From assembly GCF_014529535.1 (NCBI RefSeq), contig NC_050738.1, positions 682,001 through 746,000 on the forward strand: a DNA stretch of 64,000 bases, written 5' to 3'. The translations under genes were made by a program, and so were the position numbers. Positions 21,901-33,900 of the stretch are shown here, piece after piece. The first letter of the stretch is position 1, and the number at the start of each line of letters is the position of its first letter. The notes below the pieces were generated by a model, which made no database searches, was not told the DNA's origin, and worked only from the letters and a program-made list of their open reading frames with translations. The DNA is from Bradysia coprophila. Its lineage: Eukaryota > Arthropoda > Insecta > Diptera > Sciaridae.

Positions 21901-24900
21901 TGTTTGTGCTCGAACAACAATTGAAACGAGTTCGATCGAGTATATAAATAGTCGCTTTTTAGTGTTGTTTATTGTTTTGTCATGTCGATTGATAAAAGAT
22001 ATAATTTCCGGTGTGCATCAATGGAACTTCAACAAAATAATTCACGTTTCGTTCGCTGATAACACTGTATAACTGTTTTCGTTGAATTAAATAGAAAATC
22101 TCTCTTTGAAGCTTGGAAAACAAAACCAAAGTCCATTCAATCGATTGCTGAAATTCAGGCTGAAATTTCGTATGACTTTCCATAATGTTGATATGGTGCT
22201 CTAGTGTGGAGGAACTTGATTGTCACGATAAATGATAAAGTGAGTCAACATAAAATATTGTGAGAGTCAACATAAAATATTGTGAGAGTCAACAAAATGT
22301 TGAAAAAAAACATCAGTTGCAATGATGTGCGATTCGCTACTCTTCGGGCTCTTCGCCCAAAGAATTGGATCGCTGAATTTTTTTTTGGTTTAAGTCATTC
22401 TGGCCAGACAGAATAAACATTGAAAACTTTTATTATCCATACACTCGGCCACCTACCTAACGTGTTGCATCTGTTATCCGTAAAAAATTCAGTAGTTCAA
22501 AAAGCTGAAGTGAAAGATCTGAACTCATCTGTTGAAAATACTTTGATCAAATGAAGTAATAGATTCTATAGTAAAACCGCTGATATGATTGCCGTCTATG
22601 AAGTCTTTTTTCTTTGAGTCTCTTACTTCGTTCAAATTACTGTCTACGTCTGGTGTTTCACAGAAAAATCTAGTACGTCGTTTGTTTAAGCAAACTATTT
22701 TGATATAATAACACCCTAGCCCATGTAAGGATACTCATTTTACAGATGTTTCCAAAAGGCTCAATAGGCTCTTTTGAAGCTGGTATAATATTACCTTCTT
22801 ACCTGAGCATCAAACCAAGGAATTAGCACGAAAACGGTGAAACTCTCCATGAACCAATATCGACTCTAAATTCAATTTTTTTCCAAATCAATAGCCGATG
22901 ACGAAAACATATGAACGTTTGTTATGATCATTAGACTGTAATCGTCACATTGTAATTTACCAGGTCGGGGTCACCCAGTTATATTATGCAAAATGTTTAC
23001 AGTAGCCAATATTCTAAAAATTACAGGGAGCATGGACGAGATGCGTGAAAGCTACAATAATTGTATGAGTAAACAGACTTATATGTGTTAACAAATTTAT
23101 GTCCACCGCTTCGGTAATTTCTTTGCTAATGTAAGGATGGTTTTGATTTGTATATATATTGCCACACTTATCTGATGTTTTAGTTAATTAAAACTTCGAA
23201 TGTGTCTTATGAAGCATTCAGATTCAACGTATACGAATCAACCGATATCGATTTTAGATTACCATCAAACATCCTCGTTGTGGCATAAGGAAGTAGCACA
23301 ATTTTATTGCACCTCATTTTTACAATGTCAATAAACTTTAAAGACTTGTCAACAGCTCTCTGCTAATTTAACCATATTGTAAGAGTATCAAACTGATAAA
23401 ATGAATGACAAAATTTATATTTGTCTTGACCTCATCAGCTGAAATCTTGCCATTATAATTGGCATTTTAGTTCGTGCTAATTAAATGGTGTTGCGAAATT
23501 TATCTGATGACTGAGGAGGTCTAAGAATTTTGGTTTTTTTCCACGAATTAAGTGAAATTTTGTCGAGTCGGATAACATATGGGAATCCACCGTCTAAATG
23601 ATAAACCCATATTCATACCGTTGAAATTTCTATCAGCGATCAGTGTGCTTATGCCTGCCAAAGAACTACCTATTTTACTCTTCGAACGAGCCCCTTTTTG
23701 ATACGTTGTTAAGTTAAACGACAAGACACCAAAACATTTACGGTTATCTGAATGCGTATCGTAACGTTAGAACTGCGTTTGTTCTTTGATTATTTTTTTT
23801 ATCTTGGCTCATGGGACACATTTAATTCGCTGAAGGCTGTCCACAATATTATGATGGTATCTCCCATTCGGTTCGTAAAAACTAGCGATATCACCTTTTT
23901 TTTACATTTCAAACATAATTCGTACCTATAATAAAGCGCAAAAGCTAACTTTAAATATTCATACCACCGGCATGCTATCAACATCCGATGTGATGTTGGA
24001 AATTCCAAAGGTTTTTTTTTCTGTCAATAAATTGCTTGTTAAAGCTCTCGGTTATTTGATATAATTAATTAATGGATATGGATATTGATATTGATTCAGT
24101 TAGATATATCATATGTCGTACAAATGGATTTGTGAGTTATTTAATCATTCGTAATGTGCAAAAAAAAGACCGAGCTTGTTTACATGAATTCATCAGTCCG
24201 CACATTGATGGGTTTTCTCTCTATTAGCCCCGTACAAAGTACTGTGGACTTAAAGGTTAAATGCGTGAGTTGCACCACTTGGGTGTATATAAGTGTAGGA
24301 AGGCACACTGAACAAAGCAGTGTCTACCAATGTAGAAAATAAATCCTCACAAAACCGTCTCTCATTATGAGCTATAACGAAAATGTACAAATTTTACGTA
24401 TAGGTTTCAAAGGCACAGAAATATAAACTCGACAGGGTGTTACATCAACAGAAAATACCTAGAAGCGATAACTCAGTCAGAAGAACTCAACTATAAAGCT
24501 TCAGAGTCTATATTCGACTATTCGGCAGTCGAATACCACCTCAAGCATTCTAGACTAATTCTAACCATTTTTTGTGGAAGCTAAATGATAATTGCCGATT
24601 CACAGAATTGCTTTTCGTTTTTTTTTTTGCTTTATATTCATCTCGTGAAGGATAATCTGTGCTTCGTACGGGCTTTCGTAATTGCGCAGTTTTGTTAAAT
24701 ACAAATTTCATGCGTAACGCTTCATTCGGCTTCATTAACCTTCTTTGATCTTTCGCATCTTTTCCGACTGAATTTATTGGACGTACAGTGTACACGTGCG
24801 TGGTAATTTGTGATTTGTTTGTACACTTACTGTACTTGCATACCTAGATCCAATTCTTTACACCACAGCACATCACTGTTTCTAGCATGAACACTGAATT

Positions 24901-27900
24901 GACAAGTGTCAAATTTTTAGGCTTTAGTGATAAGAGTTACAGCTGAGGATTGTTTGTATTGCATGTTTTAGCGAAAACAAGTCATCCATCTTTACAAAAA
25001 ACGCTGTGTCTACTGTGATTCCATAATTCTCCTAATTTTTCTACGTTCATGCTAGAAGCATTCAATTTTATAAATAATTGGGAAAATGAAGAAAATGTGA
25101 GAAAACCTTTCCTTGAAAATAAACTAGAACGTTAATATTCTAGCGACGAACTGTTGATACTATTAATTCATATCGCACAAAGTTGTATCGCCATTCGTAT
25201 TCACGTCAGAATTAGCTCTAAACACATGGTAAGCCCGAAATGAGCTATCATTAACACATAAAGTAGAAATCATTTGGATTCCTAGCCACTCTGGCTTACT
25301 GGGCCAGAACCGGTGAGGTATACCTGATTCTATTATTAAAGCAAAAATTAGGAAAATAAGGGAAAAAGCATTCACACAATATTGGCAGAACATTCCTGGA
25401 TGCCGTCAAGCAAAACAGTGCATCAATATAAATAAGAAAAACTCAAAGTATCTGATAAATATCAGCAGAACAAGACTAAAAATATTCACTGGAGTGATGA
25501 CTGGACATGATGGCTTGAACAAACTCTTATTTATTGGAATCCCTCAATATTATCGTAGCGTTGGTGAAATAAAAGCAGTCCGTAATTAGAAAAGGTAAAA
25601 TAACGTCTTTATTCAAGAACAGCAGAAGACAGAATGAACTAGAATTTTGACAAATGTTCCAAAGCTAAGTTGATTCATATTTATGTGAATGCTAGATTCA
25701 TCGAGCATTTTAACACTCCTCCTCATTCACATAAGATGAATAAAATAAGTTTGATTATTCACGCTTAAACTCCGGCTTCGACACAGTTACGTTTCTCCTC
25801 CTTAACTCGTACGTCAACTTATTTTTCAGGCTAATAAAATTATTGTAAACTTCAATCAATGGCTCAAATTCTGTTTCACATTCTGTTGCCACAAATATCC
25901 TCTTGTATTAATGGCTCAAATTCTGTTTCACATTCTGTTGCCAACAATCCTTTGGTCATCACCAATAACTCAAACTCTTCTTGTCATAATCGAAACGAAA
26001 TGTTGTAAATGTGTCTCTTACTCTCCTCCTCATTTACACAACATTGATACTGTCATTTGGTATCTCATAGTCCATTAACGTTGCCATAGTCGAATCCGTA
26101 TAGTCAATTTATATTTAATTCTTAAAACAGAAATTCTTCTCGAGAACATTCGTCATCCTCGCTTGAGCTTCCGCCATCGAAAATCGCGTTTGCATGTTGA
26201 GGACGTGACTGTTTTTTTTCCAACCATTCCTTATAATCCGCACAATGTTGCTTGACGTGACCTTTCTTGTCGCAAAAGAAACACATGACTTCACGTTTGA
26301 ACGATGAAGAACTGATTCTCAGGATCGATTCGTTGCTTGCTCCTTCTTTTCGTTCTTTCCGCCGTTTGTATTCATCGATTATCATTGAACACACTGTGGA
26401 AGATGTCAGTTCCTCATTACGGGATTCCAATATAGCTGCTAGACTGTTGTAGCTTTCTGGTAAAGATCCGATTAGTGTAGCGCTCAAGATAAACTCCGGT
26501 TTGAATTCTTCACCAAGAGCTAACAGCTTCTGAAACAATTCGTTCATTTGGTTAACATGATCTTCCACATCTCCATCTTCCTCCAGCCGTCTTGTCATGA
26601 GTTTCCTTAGGATCGTTACACGATTATTAGGGGAATCATTTTCGTGAAAATCTTTCAGTTTTGTCCATGCATCCTTGGCAGATTTGCAATTTCTAATGTG
26701 TTGTATTTGGTTGTCCTCAACACACAGTGCAATCACCGAATGAGCGTCCTGGTCGTTTTTAGTCCATGCTGCGGTAACCGGATCGGGCTTCGCATCTTCA
26801 ATGACGGTCCAAATGCCTTGTCTCGTCATGTACATCTGCATCTTGTAACGCCAATTGAAATAATTATCCCCACTCAGTTTCGTTATCGCGTATTTAAATT
26901 CCATCGCAATTTTGATTCGTTCTTCACTATTTTTCTTTATTTCACTCTTCCTGGGCCCATAACCTATTGGAATCCCTCAATATTATCGTAGCGTTGGTGA
27001 AATAAAAGCAGTCCGTAATTAGAAAAGGTAGAATAACGTCTTTATTCAAGAACAGCAGAAGACAGAATGAACTAGAATTTTAACATTATTTACCATTGGA
27101 AAACGCAATATTTCAAGCTGTGATTTGTGTGATTACCACACAGATTCAGCCGAGCACTACCTCTGCAACTGTCCGGCTTTTATTGAAAATAGGCGGAAGT
27201 TCCTAGGGGGCTATTAAATCAACCACAAATTGATTATACATTTGAAACCACAAATCATCCTGAACTACATAGCTAGTACAGGCAGATTCACTTAAACCAC
27301 AAACGTAAGGAAATAAGTAATAGTAAGCGCAATAGGCCCACACAGATGGCCTCCGTGCGTGCACTATCGATAACAGATGCGAAGCCTCGTGAGACGCTGT
27401 CCGTTACAATTTCGGCTTGCTCGGGATCAGGTTTAATTGGTTCTAAAGAAGTACCAAATCTCCATTCATCCCCAGATAATAAATTACGTAAATTGAAATA
27501 ATTTTGTTTACATTCACTTAACGTTCCAGTTTCTTGAAACCACTGAATCCATTTATTGATTCAGTCCATTCACCGTTTGTTCAATTTTAATTAAATGATC
27601 TGCGAAGACATTTTGTCGATTTTAAGTTAAATTAAAATCTCGATGAGAAAAAACAAATTCCAAAATAAAAATCAAATAAATTTTTCCTGGAATGATTTGG
27701 AAATAATTTTAACAATTAACATGATTTCTGATCGTTTTGCGGTATCACATTATTAGATTTATTTATTGTTCACTGTTGTTGCTCTTTTTCTAAATATTTA
27801 CACACACGACATCTCAATAAAAAAGTGCTATTGCATCATAGAAATCGAAATTTATATAAATTGATATTCAAAAATGAAAAATAAATAAATATTGGAATTA

Positions 27901-30900
27901 GGATGGCCAGACGCCAAAAACAAAATTAACAGACTCTGAATCTGAATTTATTGATTCATTGAAAACAAAGAGGTCAAACGTAATGTCTACCTTCTGACCA
28001 TATAAATTATAATTGAATGTGTAAACATAGACAGGGGTTTACGTCCAATTGTAAGAAATAGCTGTTTCGCTCACTTGTTAGTAAATGTGGAGTTTGCCGG
28101 TACGAGCGAAGCGAGTTCATCATCACATTTACCCCCATTTTCCTTTTCAACATGATTCTGTCAATTGCGTGTGCCAATTCTTATACCCTTCACATAGATT
28201 TGCGCACGATAATCGCCGTGTAGATAGAATAAAATTTCTTTAGTTCAGCTTCATTCGGCTAGCGATTCTTTTTCTTCTGAAGTATCAAAAAGCTTCTACT
28301 GACATCATCAGACTATTCGAAACGAAGTTAAATCAATTAAATTTCATTTTTCTTATAATTCGCTAATTGGGTATGTCTTTATCTGTATTTAATATCTGGA
28401 TTGGCATACATTTTCCAAAGTCGCCAGCCACCAAACATATTTGATTAGAAGAAGATTGGAAGTAAGGAAATCGGTCGGAATATTTTTGAAATGTAATTTT
28501 TCGTCTGTGAACAGGCGTCAATGTCTCGAATTGCATATAAAATATTGCGAATGTATCATTTGGTCACCCCGTGTTTAAGCAAGTACACTAAATTTATCGT
28601 TCGTAGACTTTTTGCTTTTTATTCATTTTGATTTGAAATGGCATGAATGTAATACATGTACGTGCCGAGATCTATTTTACTATTCAAAATAGTAATTTAC
28701 CTTTACGTGCTTATGTAATAAACGAACTTGAAAACCTCTATCGATGAAATAATCAATGATCATTGCAGTTGATTTATGCGCATATGACATGTTGTATACT
28801 GAAAATATGATGACGATGATTCGATATGATGTTTAATCATATCATACATGTAATTGCGTCAAAAGAATTTTACTTTTTTTTCTGTTTAAAATTTAAATTT
28901 ATGATATTTGCACTAGACTGTCGTCGTATCGCTGACGGATTCATAAATCTGATTCTCTGAAATGTATAGTCAACCTGTCGCCATAATATAAAACGTGCAT
29001 AATAATACATCTAATGATGGAAGTCTCTGGACTCAAAAATTGTCATTATCGACTACGCTAAGAGAAAGTATTTTGTTTGTATTTTAATTACATAGGTGGA
29101 CTGAGGAACTCACCTGTTTCAGCGTACGCATATCGGAAACTGTTACTTTATTTGCTTCATTTTTCTTCAATGTAATTTTTTTTTAAACTTTTTTTATTTG
29201 TCTGTTACGAGGTGTAATTGCTACTTTGCTGATTCATTGATTGCTGGTCGTACATCAATTATTATAATCAATTTGGAACTTAAATTGATGCTTTCATTAT
29301 TAACTCAATAATTTAGTTGATTGTTTCGTCTAAACAGAATTTGCACGAATAGGAAAGGAAAATCGAAATCTGAATATTTTATGTGAATCTGTTTCATATG
29401 TCTACGGTTGACCGGGAAAATGTAGTTTCTTCTCCCGCCACTCCCGCCACAGTAGTACGGGATCCCCTCAGTGGTGCATTACATTTCCGAAATTCGAGCA
29501 TTCATATCCACCACAACTCATCAATTCCGCTGAATCTGTATGAAGATGCAATATTGCACTATAGTCCAATTCGTCCGAAATTTTGGTCCCGTTGTGTATG
29601 GAAAACGCTGAAGGATTGCGTTACCTTCAGTTTTGTTTATATTTATAATTACTTTTTCATTGGCATGTCCAATAAATTTACAGGTTTAGCGCTTCTGTAA
29701 TACAGAATCTGTATAATGCAATTTACATATGTTCGAAGTATTTATTTCAACAACGTCACACAATTTCCCCAGTAAATATTTTCGATTAGCGTGTAAATCG
29801 CTAAATTAACGGAGTTAAATGAATTTTAATTGAATTAGAGAAGCTGTGATCAGTTTTTAAGATACACTGTGTTTGATACAGTCGCCGACTTAGAAATAAA
29901 TGACGCATTTTGTTTCATACGCTTTTACAGGTGATCCACTTATACAAAAATGTGCTAAGTCGCCGACTGTACACCATGACAGCATCATACTATTGGAATT
30001 CGGAATCGGACATAAAGTAAATGGGGAAGTGAAGTTATGACAAGTTTTTTTTGAGACGTAAAACATGACTCTGGGCCAAAAATTGTTTTACAGCAAGTCC
30101 CAAAAATAGTCAGATTTTTTTTAAGAAATACGTAACGCACTTCAAGCATGAGTGGTCATAGTGGTCAGCTGCAGAAAGTACTCTATTTTACATGATTTTT
30201 AGACCCGTACGAAGTACTGGGGTCTTATGCGTTTACGCATACGTCCGTAACACGTCGAATTGGACTCCCTGAGTAAGGGGAAACCTATTGTGGTTGTCTA
30301 GGGATGCCGAATCAGTGAAAAAAAATGATCAACCCTTCCCGAGCTGTGGCCCAATAAGTGCTTTACGGTTTTTCGAAGATATCTCCGGACATTCAAACGT
30401 TACACTCGTAAATGATACATCGAATGAAAGGTATTTACAATACCGATCGACAAAAAAAAAGTTTATGGAAATCGGATGACCGACTCGTGAGTTAAACCCC
30501 TTGGTGTGAAACAGGCACAGGGCGGCAAGCAGTTTTTGCTTGTAGGTCGGCCACATTTCAACATATTTCGTCTGTTTTAGCTTTATTAGATAGGTTTGAC
30601 CGTACCAATCAGGGAAAAAAAAAGTTTTTGAAATTATGTTCTCCGGAGCTTGAGCTAGGTCTCTTGGAGTGAGCTCTTATCTGGCTACTCGGCCGTACAG
30701 TGAACATGGAGTATTTTGTCAATATCTCGAGTAAATTTTGACCGAATTTCATGATTTGTTTTTTGTTTGAAAGGTATTAACGAATGTAAAGCGTCGGTAC
30801 TATTTCCGGTCTCCTAACAAAATGGCTGCCGGTGGCCATATTGGATTTTAATAAAAGTAATATATCTTGGGAAAAATGGTACTTAGAGTGTTTCTGTTAA

Positions 30901-33900
30901 CATGGAAATAATTTGTTATGTGTGTGAGGTGTTTCAGGCATTCCATATATGGACATCTATATATATCTATATTCACCTATATTGAGCTATATACAGGCAT
31001 ATAGAGCTATATAATAGCATATTCATTTGTGGAATGTTTATTTATAGGAAAATATAGGTATATATAGCGGTATATAGCTGTTTAAATAGGAATTTATGAA
31101 AGTTGACTTCGTACGGGGCTGTCTATATTGCCTCCGGCAATTTATTTGTATATGCTAACAAGGCAAAGAAAGATAATGTAAGTGATTTTAAAGGGCGAAT
31201 AGTTTTTCAGTAGAGAATGAAGTAAAAGAAATGAAGAGTTTCACAGTAAAGGCTTTTGATACGAATAGGTGTTTCGTACGGGTCGGCGTTAGCTATGTTT
31301 AAATGTTGTTTTACGTTTGTATGTTAAACTGTCCAGTTTCAGTACTCTATTTACGCCGTAAGTGCGGTCGAATTTCAAAATGGAAAGTGTGGAGGTCTTT
31401 CTAACGTAGCGTCATTTTCATACAATGAAGCGTTGAAATATGTATTTTTCGGTTCACTTTTTCATCTAATCACTTAAAATTCAAACTTTAGGCACACTTA
31501 CGGCGTCAATTTAGACTACCACTCATGCGTTGCTATAAGTCGAAAAACACAGATGAGAAAACTAGGCAATGTCGGTCAAATATTTTTTCTTTAACTCAAT
31601 TCAGAAAAAAATAGATCTAAAAGGTCCATCTTGTACAGTTTTTGTCACAGAGCACCCCTTACATATTTATGAAGGTTTATGAAGGCCGCAGACACATTTT
31701 AGGCAACTGACAAAATTAGGACGATTTAGTCAGTTGGCTGGCTCCAAAAAGGCCCGAGCGTTGTTTGCAATACGAAAGACCCAATAAATTGAAAACTTTA
31801 TACAAAAATTGAGCCCAGTATGGTCAGTTCGTGTCTGGATTTTGGGTTGTACTTTGTAAACAGAATTAATTTTATTAAAAAAAAACGGATCCCCAGTAAC
31901 TGGTACATGCAACCATAACTTCCATCTTCAATCGTTGTACTCATCATATGTCATGTCATCTGTTACCGTCAGCCACGAAAAGAAATGCGATAAACTGATA
32001 AGACACAAGATTTTGTTTGAAATGCTGTAATCAAAAGAAGTAAAAGATTCGATTAATTATTGTGTCTACCACCTGTGAAAGGCTGACTATACTGAATTAT
32101 CAAAACTTAGAGACCTTTTTTTTGATTTTTACAAAATTATATTTCTTTAGTTCCCAAAGTTTTACAAAATAGTCAGACTATCTTCGATCTTCATTTTTTT
32201 TGAACGACTACATGTAGAGGAGTTTTTTATGTTTTCAATTTCGTGTAGTTTTTTCTTCGTACTTTCGTTTATCTTCTAGAGAAAGTTCTCAAACCCTGCA
32301 GGTACAATTGCAAGTATTTTATTTTCAGGTATGCAAAAATCTACAGTTTGAATTTTATCTATTCCTCTGCAATCGGCTACCTTTTTAGATATTTAGTTTA
32401 GTGAGCATTCCTCTTTGGGTTGATGTCGACGTGCCAAGTGTTTCACGTTATTTTCTTGTGCATTTAAAAAAATAAATTAAAAAAATGTCTCATCGTTCGA
32501 AAACACAGTTTGAGAATAAACACACAGGTTTTTATACCCTCCATGTTTAATAAATATGTGAATTAATTGAAGCTGTTCGTACAGCGTTCCAGTTTGAAAT
32601 TAAATCTTAGATTATTTCAACGCACTGACAGTGCGTTGATTATTTCTAATAAATAGCCTCAACACAAACAACACACTCTACGGATAATAGCGGCAGAGTC
32701 GAAATTTTGCTTGATTTTTGCAAGTGGTTCCAGGTGGTTTCCGTGGTCCAAGCGAAAAGTGATGTATGGAAGGTGCCCCTTATTTTTGATAATGACCAAG
32801 TCGTCAATACATCATTTTGTCCAAAAACTTCAAATTTAGCCGCTATTATCCATAGAGTGTGTGTTGTTCGTATTGAGGCTATTTAATTTCTAACAATGAT
32901 AACACACACAATGTGAAGCAGGGATGTGAAGCAAATATAATTTCTCATTATTTTTCAGAAAAAATTCCCACTCGCTTCAATGTCGGAGTCATGATATTTA
33001 TGGCCTGTTTCATATCGTATATGTTAAGAGTGAACATATCCATCAATATTTTGGCTATGGTCGAGCCGACAAATTTACATGAAAACAAAACTTTAGCTGC
33101 ACTTCCAGATGTAAGTAAATCAACGATGATGTGACAAGACATAAAAATACCTCTTGATCCCTCATTACCATCACCGAAATGTAGTTATTACTCGATCGTC
33201 CATCATTATTAATCATAATGTTGTTGGTATGTCGCATTTGATTACCAGTTTTTTGTGCGGTTTTTTTTTAAAGTTACCGATCAAAGCACTTACGCATAAA
33301 TATTTTTGTAATTAGTTTGTTACGAACCGTACAATTTTATAATTATCGATTTCTCATAACTTTTTTCCGTGCCATTCATTCATTAGGGTGGTTGAAATTT
33401 GTTGAGCGATGAAATCGGTTCTTGGTCTTCCTTGTCTTCCCTGCAACATTTGTTGCGTATAAACTGACTAATATATCTTCCGGTTAAACTTTGAAAAACA
33501 ACAACCGTATCGCGATGTAATCAATACGTCTTTTACTTCATTTGTTCAAACTTTGAACTTCAAAGTACCGGAAAGTGTTTGATGCAAAATCTTTTACTTC
33601 ACTAGTTGTAACAAACGCTTTTGGTGTATAAGAAAGCTGACTCACTACAGCTCATCGTTTGTTTTTATTGTTCAAAATGACTTTTCTAGTGTACTATTAC
33701 TCCCATTGTTCGATTCTCCTACTATCTTAATATCGACTAACGATGGAAAAAAAGGTCCAGGTGAGGAGACCCAACGAAACCGAGAATGAAAGGCGTTTTG
33801 AACCACCCTATCACACACTTCTTTATGAAACACGCAATAAAAGTTCCAAAAAACTCGTTCCGCAGCATTTTTATAGTTATTTCGGTACATGGGTATTAGG

